Positions 42,717-50,691 of a stretch of DNA of 64,000 nucleotides are shown piece after piece. Under the pieces are notes generated by a model. It had not been told where the DNA came from. It saw nothing but the letters and a program-made list of their open reading frames with translations, and did no database searches. The stretch's first letter is position 1. Each line of letters opens with the position of its first letter. A program made the translations under genes and the position numbers. Source of the stretch: an uncultured Roseburia sp. (lineage in GTDB: Bacteria > Bacillota > Clostridia > Lachnospirales > Lachnospiraceae); assembly GCA_910587865.1 (NCBI GenBank), contig CAJUNX010000023.1, positions 1 to 64,000 on the forward strand, in the 5' to 3' direction.

Positions 42717-44039
42717 ATGGAGATTGCAGAATTAAGCAGAATCTTACGAGAGAATGGAATCGTGGGCGCCGGAGGAGCAGGGTTCCCGACCTACGGGAAG
42801 CTCTCCGAGGGCGCGGATACCATTCTGATGAACTGCGCGGAGTGCGAGCCTTTGTTAAAGCTGCACCGGCAGCTGTTAAAGGAGCACGCGCGGGAAATTT
42901 TAAAAGCATTTGCGCTGATTGCCGAAACCGTTCACGCGGGGGAAGCGATCATCGGAATCAAAGAAGAATACAAGAGCACGATTGCGGCCCTGGAGGAATA
43001 TCTCGGGGAATTTCCGCAGGTGCGTATCCATAGATTACCAGGCGCCTACCCCATGGGGGACGAGGTGGTCCTGATCTACGAGGCGACCGGAAAAGTAGTG
43101 CGTCCGGGCGGGCTGCCGATCGAGTGCGGCGTGGCCGTCTTTAACGTTGAGACCTTATTTAACGTCTACCGCGCCGTCTGGGAGAATCATCCGGTCACGG
43201 ACAAATGCGTGACGGTCGTGGGCGAGGTGGAGCATCCGGTCACGGTGCGCGTTCCGGTCGGGACACAGATCGGCGACGTCGTGGCGATGGCGGGAGCCGT
43301 CACGACAGAACGTCCGGTTTATCTGCTGGGCGGGCCCATGATGGGCGGCTTTGGCACGGAATATCAGCCGGTGACGAAGACGACAAATGCCGTTATCGTC
43401 CTGCCGGAGGATCATGTGCTGGTGTACCGGAAAAAGAACCGGTTTTCAAATGCGGTGGCGCGTGCAGCGTCTTCCTGCTGCCAGTGCCAGACCTGTACGG
43501 ATCTGTGCCCGCGGCATGCGCTGGGCCATCCGATCGAGCCGCATCTGTTTATGCGCGCGGCGGCAAACCGGGATTTCCGCGGGATTGAGCCGTTTGTCAA
43601 CACGATGTTCTGCAGCTCATGCGGACTGTGCGAGCTCTACAGCTGCCCGCAGGGACTCTCCCCTCGCAGCATGATGGCGGAGTATAAGACAGGGCTTCGG
43701 AATGCGGGCGTGAAGCCTCCTGCGGCTAAGGCAGCGCCGGTGAACCGTGCACGTGAGTACCGCAGAGCGCCGGAGGAGCGTTTAATGGCGCGGCTTGGTC
43801 TCTCTGCCTACGACAAAGAGGCGACGCTTGATCCTTCGATCCGCAGCGCGGCAAAGGTAAAGGTTCTGCTGTCGCAGCACATCGGCGCGCCGGCAAAAGC
43901 CTGTGTGAAGCAGGGGGATGCGGTGAACTGCGGCGATGTGATCGGAACGGCCGCGGAGGGCCTGTCGGTCGGTATTCACGCGTCCATATCAGGGACGGTG
44001 TCCGAGGTGACGGAGACATACATCGTGATCGCATCATAA
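42717..44039 (+). CDS. PduS/RnfC-like iron-sulfur electron carrier
   Basis: 440 aa. The N-terminal part has GAGGAGFPTYGKL and an RnfC-like FMN/NADH domain, then an SLBB motif region, then two [4Fe-4S] sites (CCQCQTCTDLCP near 254-265 and CSSCGLCELYSCPQG near 299-313), and a C-terminal barrel-sandwich domain. PduS relatives pass electrons from NADH, possibly across the shell via BMC-T proteins such as the one encoded next. ATG 42717 directly follows AAGGGG, so initiation probably relies on coupling to the upstream gene. Confidence 0.92.
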   Translation: MEIAELSRILRENGIVGAGGAGFPTYGKLSEGADTILMNCAECEPLLKLHRQLLKEHAREILKAFALIAETVHAGEAIIGIKEEYKSTIAALEEYLGEFPQVRIHRLPGAYPMGDEVVLIYEATGKVVRPGGLPIECGVAVFNVETLFNVYRAVWENHPVTDKCVTVVGEVEHPVTVRVPVGTQIGDVVAMAGAVTTERPVYLLGGPMMGGFGTEYQPVTKTTNAVIVLPEDHVLVYRKKNRFSNAVARAASSCCQCQTCTDLCPRHALGHPIEPHLFMRAAANRDFRGIEPFVNTMFCSSCGLCELYSCPQGLSPRSMMAEYKTGLRNAGVKPPAAKAAPVNRAREYRRAPEERLMARLGLSAYDKEATLDPSIRSAAKVKVLLSQHIGAPAKACVKQGDAVNCGDVIGTAAEGLSVGIHASISGTVSEVTETYIVIAS

Positions 44040-44051
44040 GAGGGAAACAGG

Positions 44052-44600
44052 ATGAATAAAGCAATCGGAATGATAGAATTTAAGACGGTGTCCGCCGGTG
44101 TCACGGCAGCGGATCAGATGGTGAAGACGGCGGATGTGGAGATTTTAGAGGCACAGACCGTCTGCCCGGGCAAATATATTGCACTGATCGCGGGCGATTT
44201 AAGCGCAGTCAACGCGGCGGTGGAGCGCGCGAAAGCGGTCCGTGAGGAAGAGCTGATCGGGAGTTTTGTGCTCGGCAATCCGGACGACGCCATTTTTCCG
44301 GCGATCTACGGCGCCAGCCAGATCGACCGTGTGAATGCGCTCGGTATTTTAGAGACGTACGATGCGGCGTCGATCATTGTGGCGGCGGATATCGCGGCAA
44401 AGACGGCGATCGTCCAGCTGATCGAGCTTCGGATCGCCAAGGGAATGTGCGGAAAATCGTATCTGTTTATCACCGGTGAGGTTGCGGCCTGCGAGGCGGC
44501 GATCGCGAAGGCGAAGGAATCCGTGGGGGAAAAAGGGATGTTTCTGGATGCTTCGGTGATTGCAAACCCGGATCCGCAGATCTGCCGGACCATCATATAA
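44052..44600 (+). CDS. BMC-T trimeric shell protein (PduT-like)
   Basis: 182 aa with two BMC domains (AIGMIEFKTVSAGVTAADQM, residues 1-90; ALGILETYDAASIIVAADIA, residues 95-182). The pore loop of the second domain is KGMCGKSYLF; a Cys there is the position that holds an iron-sulfur cluster at the trimer centre in PduT. Being next to the PduS-like gene fits an electron path through the shell. Confidence 0.93.
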   Translation: MNKAIGMIEFKTVSAGVTAADQMVKTADVEILEAQTVCPGKYIALIAGDLSAVNAAVERAKAVREEELIGSFVLGNPDDAIFPAIYGASQIDRVNALGILETYDAASIIVAADIAAKTAIVQLIELRIAKGMCGKSYLFITGEVAACEAAIAKAKESVGEKGMFLDASVIANPDPQICRTII

Positions 44601-44700
44601 GATTCTTAGGGGACAAACGTCAGGGTTGTTTCGTCAGAAGCGGTAATCCGGATGATGCACAGCCATGGAGACCGGATGCGGGAGAAGAGGGGGTGGCAGA

Positions 44701-45471
44701 ATGCTGGCAGCAGAACGCAAAAACCTGATACTGGAGAAGCTGCAGGATGAAAAAAAGGTGGTAGTCAGCGAGCTGAGCGTACTTTTCGGGGTGTCGGAAG
44801 AGACGATACGCAGGGATCTGGATAAGCTTGATAAGGAAGGACTCGCCATAAAGGGGTATGGCGGTGCGGTGTTAAACGAGAACAACAATCTGGATATGCC
44901 GTTTCATGTGCGCAAAAAGAAAAACATGGAGGGCAAACAAAAAATCGCGGGGCTGATCGCAGAGCTGATCGGGGACGGGGATCACATCATCGTGGATCCG
45001 AGTACGACGGCGGTCTCGATCGTAAAAGCGCTTCGGCACAAAAAGCGTCTGACCGTCATCACCAATTCGATCGAGGTGCTGGTGGAGCTGACAGATGTAA
45101 GCGGATGGGATATCATATCATCGGGCGGTACGCTGCGGGAAAACTATCTCGCACTGGTCGGCCCGCGGGCGATCGAGAGCATTTCTTCGTTCAACGCGGA
45201 CAAGGTGATCCTCTCCTGCAAGGGAATTGATCTGAACAAAGGGATCACGGATGCGAATGAGATGTTTTCCCAGGTGAAACAGACGATGCTGCGCTCCGCC
45301 AGGCAGAAGATTCTTGCGGTGGACAGCACCAAATTTGACCATATCGCGTTTGCGCGGATCTGTGAGATTTCGGAGATTGACATGGTGGTGACGGATGTGA
45401 GGCCTTCGGATGCGTGGATGTCATTCTTTGCGGAGAAACATATCGACTGTCTGTACGGACGGGAGAGTTGA
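44701..45471 (+). CDS. DeoR family transcriptional regulator
   Basis: 256 aa: an N-terminal winged helix (MLAAERKNLILEKL, then VVVSELSVLFGVSEETIRRDLDKLDKEG) and a sugar-phosphate-binding DeoRC domain (DPSTTAVSIVKAL; KVILSCKGIDLNKGITDANE). Members are usually repressors released by phosphorylated sugars. As the last gene of the compartment locus it is the obvious candidate to control the consensus promoter at 31219-31247; the effector may be rhamnulose or fuculose 1-phosphate or DHAP. Start ATG 44701 is chosen at the family N-terminus. Confidence 0.9.
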   Translation: MLAAERKNLILEKLQDEKKVVVSELSVLFGVSEETIRRDLDKLDKEGLAIKGYGGAVLNENNNLDMPFHVRKKKNMEGKQKIAGLIAELIGDGDHIIVDPSTTAVSIVKALRHKKRLTVITNSIEVLVELTDVSGWDIISSGGTLRENYLALVGPRAIESISSFNADKVILSCKGIDLNKGITDANEMFSQVKQTMLRSARQKILAVDSTKFDHIAFARICEISEIDMVVTDVRPSDAWMSFFAEKHIDCLYGRES

Positions 45472-45485
45472 AAGCGGCCGGAGCG

Positions 45486-45731
45486 AAAGCGGCCTGCCGT
45501 GAGAGACGTGGCCGCGCGGGGAGCGTGATCGGTTTGCCGTGAGAAGCCGGATCCGAGCAGGGAGCGTGATCGGTTTGCCGTGAGAGGCCGGGATCGAGCG
45601 GGGAGCGTGATCGGTTTGTCGGGAGTGGACGTGGCCACGCAGACTGCATGATCGGCTTGCCGGGAGAGGCCGGGATCGAGCGGGGAGCGTGATCGGTTTG
45701 CCGGGAGTGGACGGCTGCGGGCGGTTTGGAC
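45486..45731. repeat. 41-bp-period minisatellite after the DeoR gene
   Basis: GATCGGTTTGCCG-type cores start at exactly 45527, 45568, 45609, 45650 and 45691, a constant 41-bp period. A degenerate unit precedes at 45486. Units are homologous throughout (GCCGGGATCGAGC, GGGGAGCGT), with two variants of the second half, so this is not a CRISPR array. It is non-coding. Confidence 0.95.
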
Positions 45732-45758
45732 GGAAATGTCGGAATAATGATAAAACAA

Positions 45759-45788
45759 GGCGTGCGAGTGTCAGACAGCACGTCTTTT
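45759..45788 (+). terminator. Terminator of the microcompartment locus
   Basis: GGCGTGC (45759-45765) pairs with GCACGTC (45778-45784), one G-U, loop 12, then TTTT. It closes the DeoR/BMC transcript before the GH43 gene. Confidence 0.7.
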
Positions 45789-45855
45789 GCTGTGTTAAAA
45801 TAAATAAAAATGCAGAATGGCAGAGATCCATTCAGAAAACAGGGAGGAAGAGAAC

Positions 45856-47352
45856 ATGGAACAGATTTACAATCCGTATTTACCGTTGTATGAGTATGTG
45901 CCGGACGGGGAGCCGCATGTGTTTGACGGGCGCGTCTACATTTACGGTTCCCACGATGTGTCGGGGGGAAAGGCATACTGTGAGGATCACTATGTCACCT
46001 GGTCCGCGCCGGTCGATAACCTGCGCGACTGGCGATATGAGGGCGTCATCTACCGCCGCACCCAGGATCCGTCGAATGCAGAAGACACGATGCAGCTGTG
46101 GGCGCCGGATGTCACGAAGGGGCCGGACGGAAGATATTATCTGTATTACTGCTTTTCCTTTTACCCGGAGATCGGCGTCGCGGTCAGCGATTCGCCGGCA
46201 GGGCCGTTTGAATTTTACGGACATGTGAAATATCCGGCGCACATCCGGGACGGTGCGGTGCTCCGCGAGCACATGCCCTTTGACCCGGCGGTTCTGACAG
46301 ACGACGACGGCAGGGTGTATCTGTACTACGGCTTTGCTCCGGCTGCGGAAAAAGAGATGAACATACCGGCGTTAAGCGAGGAGGAGCTCGCGGCGATGCC
46401 GGCGGAGAAGCGGGCGAGAATCGGGAAACTGTCAGAGATCCGGTTTGGCGAGAACGGCATGGTGGCGGAGCTTGAGCAGGATATGATCACCTTAAAGGAG
46501 GAGCCGCGCGTCAGCGTTCCGGGCGGCCATCACACGGCGGGAACCGGTTTTGAGGGACATGGATTTTTTGAGGCGTCCTCGATCCGCAAGATCGGAAAAA
46601 CGTATTATTTTGTCTATTCCAGCCACAAAAGCCATGAGCTGTGCTACGCGACGAGCGATAAGCCGGACCGTGATTTCGTCTACGGCGGCACGATCGTCTC
46701 CAACGGGGATATCGGCTTAAACGGCAGGGAGGATCCGGTATCCGTGCTCGGAAATAATCACGGCGGGATCGTGGAAGTAAACGGTGAGCACTATATTTTC
46801 TATCACAGGCAGACACAGGGGACGGAATTCTCCAGGCAGGGATGTGCAGAGAAGATTACGATCGCGGCGGACGGGAGCATCGCCCAGGTGGAGATCACCA
46901 GCTGCGGGTTAAACGGAGGACCGCTTGCGGCATCCGGCAGCTATCCGGCGGCGATCGCCTGTCATCTGACCTGTCCGACGACCAGAAAGACGATCGAGTA
47001 CAGTGATCCGGTGATGCGGACACAGGCGCGCATCACGCAGACTCAGAACGTGTCTTACATCACGGCGGTCGGGGACGGGACGAAGCTGGGATACAAGTAT
47101 TTTAACTTTGACGCGAAAAAGGATCTTGCGCTTGAGGTGCGCGGGACGTTCTGCGGAACCGTCACGGTGTCGACGGATGAAGCAGGCAGAGAGAACGCCG
47201 CCGGCTGTGCGGTCGATGTAAAAAGCGGACACTGGAGCGAAATCCTGCTTCCGGCCGCGATACCGGACGGCGTACATGCGCTCTATCTTGCCTTCCGGGG
47301 AGAAGGGACGATGGACATAAAGTCGTTCGCGTTTTTTGAAAAGCAGCGCTAA
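45856..47352 (+). CDS. GH43 family glycosidase with C-terminal CBM6-like module
   Basis: 498 aa and no signal peptide, so cytoplasmic. The five-bladed propeller catalytic domain spans about 15-335: the Asp base near HVFDGRVYIYGSHD, the pKa-tuning Asp in FDPAVLTDDDGRVYLYYG, and the acid Glu in FFEASSIRKIGKTYYFVYS. The last 130 residues look like a CBM6-type beta-sandwich. Relatives release xylose or arabinose from oligosaccharides. AGGGAGG stands 8 bases before ATG 45856. It converges on a kinase gene, and the two stop codons overlap. Confidence 0.88.
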   Translation: MEQIYNPYLPLYEYVPDGEPHVFDGRVYIYGSHDVSGGKAYCEDHYVTWSAPVDNLRDWRYEGVIYRRTQDPSNAEDTMQLWAPDVTKGPDGRYYLYYCFSFYPEIGVAVSDSPAGPFEFYGHVKYPAHIRDGAVLREHMPFDPAVLTDDDGRVYLYYGFAPAAEKEMNIPALSEEELAAMPAEKRARIGKLSEIRFGENGMVAELEQDMITLKEEPRVSVPGGHHTAGTGFEGHGFFEASSIRKIGKTYYFVYSSHKSHELCYATSDKPDRDFVYGGTIVSNGDIGLNGREDPVSVLGNNHGGIVEVNGEHYIFYHRQTQGTEFSRQGCAEKITIAADGSIAQVEITSCGLNGGPLAASGSYPAAIACHLTCPTTRKTIEYSDPVMRTQARITQTQNVSYITAVGDGTKLGYKYFNFDAKKDLALEVRGTFCGTVTVSTDEAGRENAAGCAVDVKSGHWSEILLPAAIPDGVHALYLAFRGEGTMDIKSFAFFEKQR

Positions 47353-49523
47353 GGAGTCGTTGCATTCATCTTTTTCAGCAGAACCCGGATATCGATGGGT
47401 TTTGTCAGAAAATCATTCATTCCGCACGCCAGAGCCCGGTCACGGTCTTCCTTTAAGGTATTGGCCGTGCAGGCGTAGATGATGACGGCTGACGCATCCG
47501 CCCGGTCCAGCTTACGGATCGCGGCGGTTGCCTCACAGCCGTCCATGACGGGCATCTGCATATCCATCAGAATGATGTCAAATTCGCCCTCGGCGGAGCG
47601 CTCAAACAGCTCGAACGCTTCTTTTCCGTTCTTTGCATGAACGGTCTGAAATCCCTCCATCTCAAGGATCGCAAGCAGAATCTCCGCGTTGAGCTCAACA
47701 TCCTCTGCGACGAGGATTTTTACAGGGCCGTCATTTTTCGCGGCATGGGGAGAAGGTTCTTCCCCGGCGGCAGTCTTTTCCCCTGTCAGATAGTCCGGGA
47801 TCTCTTCGGGGATCACGGCGGGGATCGTGACGGTAAAGGTGCTTCCGACATGAAGCTCGCTCTCCACGGTGATATCGCCGTTCATCGCGTTTGCAAGCAG
47901 TTTGCTGATCGCCATACCAAGTCCGGTTCCTTTGGTCCGGTTTGTCTGGCGGTTCCGCTCCTGGCTGAATGCGTCAAAAATATCGGACAGATATTCTTTT
48001 GAGATTCCGATGCCGGTATCGGCGCACTGAAAGATTGTCGTCACATGCCGTTCGTCGGTCTGCTCCTGACGGACGCAGAAGCGGATGGATCCGCCTTCCG
48101 GGGTAAATTTGGCGGCATTTCCGACGATATTCATCAGAATCTGCTTGATGTGCGTGGCATCCCCTTCGATACAGGGCGCGCACAGCTGCTTTTCCACGAT
48201 AAATTCCACGCCGTGTCCTTTGATATTGTCCGTCTGCATCGCGGCGACCTCGTCCATCAGGTCGGAGATCAGCAGCGGTTCGCTGATCAGATCCACCTTT
48301 CCGGACTGCAGCTTTGACATATCCAGAATATCATTGACCAGGGACAGCAGATAATTTGCGGTGCTGTGGGATTTCCGCAGCCACTCACGGATCTGATCTT
48401 TCTGGTCGTCCTCGTCGATATGTACCATGATCAGGTGATTCAGACCGATCAGGCCGTTTAAGGGCGTGCGGATCTCATGGCTCATATTGGAGAGAAATTC
48501 TTTTTGTGACTTTGCCTTCTCGGAGGCGCGGACGGTTTTGAGCTTGTAGGACATGACCGCAAGAAGCATCGCGATCACGGTCACGGTGCAGACGATCAGC
48601 ATGATGACGCTCATCGTGACAAAAATCCGGCTCTGCTCCACGAAGACCTCCTCGTTGACGGACAGGATGAAATACAGATCCATCCGCTCGTCAAACGGCA
48701 TGAAATAAAACAGCTCTTTGTATTTCTCGCCTTTGTGGGAGTGGTAGAACCCAAAGGTCTCCAGGTTTTTCAGTTTTTGGGCAAGCTCCTCATTTGTCAT
48801 CTCGGAATCCTCGGATTCGCGCAGATGTTCATAGAGATTGTTGCGCTCATTTAAGTAGACCTCTTTATTGATATTGACAATATAGTTGCCGTTTTTGTCG
48901 ATCAGGGCGCTGTGCCCGCGGCTTTCCCCGTTTTTATAGAAACTGCCGATGACCATTTTGTCCTGGATGGAGGAGAGGTCGGTGATTCCGATTAAGGCGG
49001 ACATCGTGACGCCGCCGATCTCGCAGTCGTGAAGCCGGATGCCGTAGAGCATGGACGGAGTATGATCCGGGTCGCTGCCGATCCCGTTGTCGGTCTGCGT
49101 GGCCATCTGTATCTGCCCGTCCGGAAAAGCGGACAAAAAGGAGCACACCTGATCCGAGATGTCGCTGCCGGGAGCGCTGATCTCATCGCCGTCAGTGTAG
49201 ACGGCGCCGTCCTCCGCGAGCAGATAGATGTGGGTGAATTCACTTGTCGCGGTTTCCAGGCAGAGCCGGTCCTGAATTTCCTGAGAGTCGCTGCATCTGT
49301 CGATAGAAAAGCGCCGGACGATATCGTCGAGATCCCTCCAGCGGTGCTCAATGTAGGACTGGATCGACTGCCGGTCATGCTCGGCGATCTCGCTCACCGA
49401 GTTTATGATATTATCCGAGATTGTCCGGTTTAACTGCCTGATATAAAAAAATGTCGCGAAACAAATGACTGCAAGCGTGGAAACAGTCAGCAGGATGTAA
49501 AAAGAGACACGTTTCTTTTCCAT
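47349..49523 (-). CDS. Membrane-bound hybrid sensor histidine kinase
   Basis: 724 aa. Two membrane helices (about residues 5-27 and 300-322) enclose a large extracytoplasmic sensor of about 270 residues. HisKA follows (phospho-His in NMSHEIRTPLNGLIGL), then HATPase (TKGTGLGMAISKLLANAM) and a receiver (VAEDVELNAEILLAIL; acceptor Asp in IILMDMQMPVMDG). ATG 49523 is chosen because GGAGG lies 5 bases upstream. The gene has a long, structured 5' leader. No separate regulator is adjacent. The signal is unknown. Confidence 0.9.
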   Translation of the reverse strand: MEKKRVSFYILLTVSTLAVICFATFFYIRQLNRTISDNIINSVSEIAEHDRQSIQSYIEHRWRDLDDIVRRFSIDRCSDSQEIQDRLCLETATSEFTHIYLLAEDGAVYTDGDEISAPGSDISDQVCSFLSAFPDGQIQMATQTDNGIGSDPDHTPSMLYGIRLHDCEIGGVTMSALIGITDLSSIQDKMVIGSFYKNGESRGHSALIDKNGNYIVNINKEVYLNERNNLYEHLRESEDSEMTNEELAQKLKNLETFGFYHSHKGEKYKELFYFMPFDERMDLYFILSVNEEVFVEQSRIFVTMSVIMLIVCTVTVIAMLLAVMSYKLKTVRASEKAKSQKEFLSNMSHEIRTPLNGLIGLNHLIMVHIDEDDQKDQIREWLRKSHSTANYLLSLVNDILDMSKLQSGKVDLISEPLLISDLMDEVAAMQTDNIKGHGVEFIVEKQLCAPCIEGDATHIKQILMNIVGNAAKFTPEGGSIRFCVRQEQTDERHVTTIFQCADTGIGISKEYLSDIFDAFSQERNRQTNRTKGTGLGMAISKLLANAMNGDITVESELHVGSTFTVTIPAVIPEEIPDYLTGEKTAAGEEPSPHAAKNDGPVKILVAEDVELNAEILLAILEMEGFQTVHAKNGKEAFELFERSAEGEFDIILMDMQMPVMDGCEATAAIRKLDRADASAVIIYACTANTLKEDRDRALACGMNDFLTKPIDIRVLLKKMNATTP

Positions 49524-49745
49524 TTTTTCCTCCATGCCGGAGCACTTTTGCGAAGGCCGCGAGCCAGATATCAGATCTGGCTCTGCGATTCCGGGGTTGT
49601 GGCGCTGGCACAAACCCGCGATTGAAACATCAGCACATCAGTGTGATGTTTCAAACTTCATACCCCGTATCTTCATCGTGGTCTTGCGGCGGTTGCCGTG
49701 CTGACACGGCCGCCGTTATTTATAGTATATGACGATCCGTTCAAA
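49524..49745 (-). promoter_or_regulatory. Structured leader of the hybrid kinase gene
   Basis: On the minus strand a possible -10 TATAAA near 49714-49720 with TTTTTG 17 bases upstream is followed by about 200 bases with several stems: GCCGTG/CACGGC, TTGAAACATCA/TGATGTTTCAA (49622-49632 with 49644-49654), GGGTTGTG/CACAAACCC (about 49594-49618, one bulge), and GAGCCAGAT/ATCTGGCTC (49561-49583). I could not match this to a named riboswitch class. Confidence 0.5.
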
Positions 49746-50070
49746 AACGCAATGTCCGGGCGGAAAATTGGCGTCAATTGGAACCATTTTATTACATACG
49801 GCCTGGCGGAAGACGCAGCGTGAACAGTCTGACTGACCTTAAAGCATACAGGGCAGCCTGCCCTGATCTGAATGAGGCGTTCGGAGATGGCGCCCAAATC
49901 CCACGCGGGGATATAAGGGACGAAAAAAGCAGCAAAGAGATACGCACGTTAAAGCTCTGATTCGCTGCTTTGTGTCCTTTGTGGCGGGTGCATCTGACAC
50001 GCCTTTGAATCATTCTGTTATGGTAATTCACCAGGGGGTGCAGCCGATTCATAAGCTTATCGGCTCCGAT
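49746..50070. other. Gene-free boundary of the AT-rich island
   Basis: No convincing gene. A 60-codon plus-strand frame at 49778-49960 has no good ribosome binding site. AAAGCAGC near 49928 faces GCTGCTTT near 49964 and is followed by GTGTCCTTTG, a weak terminator-like fold. Base composition becomes AT-rich from about here to 55.3 kb. Confidence 0.4.
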
Positions 50071-50691
50071 TCAGCAAATCGGCGGTATATATCCGAGCTG
50101 AATGGCTTTTGTTACGGCTTCTACGGCAGACGAGACATCTAATTTTTCAAAAATATGCTGCAAGTGATTAGATAGCGTCCGCTCACTTATGTATAGCTCA
50201 TCGGATACACATTTTCTTTTTTTGCCGTTACTGATAAGCTGTAATATCTTCTTTTCCATACTTGTTAAATCTTCAATTATTATTTCCCCGTTCTCAGACG
50301 GAAAGCAGGCATTTCCACGGGAAACACGAATCAGCGAAGAAATCAGATCATCGGGGCTGATATTTTTGTTAAGGAAACCGCTAATACCGATTTTCTTTGC
50401 TTCGTGTCTGTATACAGGCAGGTCATATCCTGTAAGAACGATTATTTTCAGCAGGGGACTTGATTTCAACAAATCAGATGCAACTTCCAGCCCATCCGTA
50501 TCGCTGAAACTGCCGAGGTTAATATCCATTAAAACAATGTCTATGCTGTTATCACCGACCATTTTTTCTATGCCCTGAATATCCTGCGTTGAATAGAAAT
50601 GCTCAATTTCATTATATTCTTCCAAAGCAACGGAAAGGCTTTTGGCAAAAAGCATATGATCATCAACTAATAAAATATTGATAAGAAACAT
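50071..50691 (-). CDS. NarL/LuxR-type response regulator
   Basis: 206 aa: a receiver with acidic pair LVDDH and acceptor Asp in VLMDINL (near residue 57), Thr in VLTGYD, Lys in GFLNKNI; and a C-terminal LuxR helix-turn-helix (LTSMEKKILQLISNGKKRK, then ISERTLSNHLQHIFEKLDVSS). It overlaps the upstream kinase gene by 29 bases. The ATG directly abuts its AAAGGAG site, which is unusually close; initiation may use coupling or a start a few codons downstream. It is AT-rich compared with the surrounding genome. Confidence 0.92.
   Translation of the reverse strand: MFLINILLVDDHMLFAKSLSVALEEYNEIEHFYSTQDIQGIEKMVGDNSIDIVLMDINLGSFSDTDGLEVASDLLKSSPLLKIIVLTGYDLPVYRHEAKKIGISGFLNKNISPDDLISSLIRVSRGNACFPSENGEIIIEDLTSMEKKILQLISNGKKRKCVSDELYISERTLSNHLQHIFEKLDVSSAVEAVTKAIQLGYIPPIC

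Noticed and set aside
45486..45731. CRISPR-like array (evenly spaced repeats)
   Set aside because: The period is exact, but the sequences between the cores are themselves homologous, and no cas gene is near. It is a minisatellite.
49778..49960. 60-codon plus-strand frame near the AT-rich island
   Set aside because: No usable ribosome binding site and no recognisable motif. Kept as non-coding.
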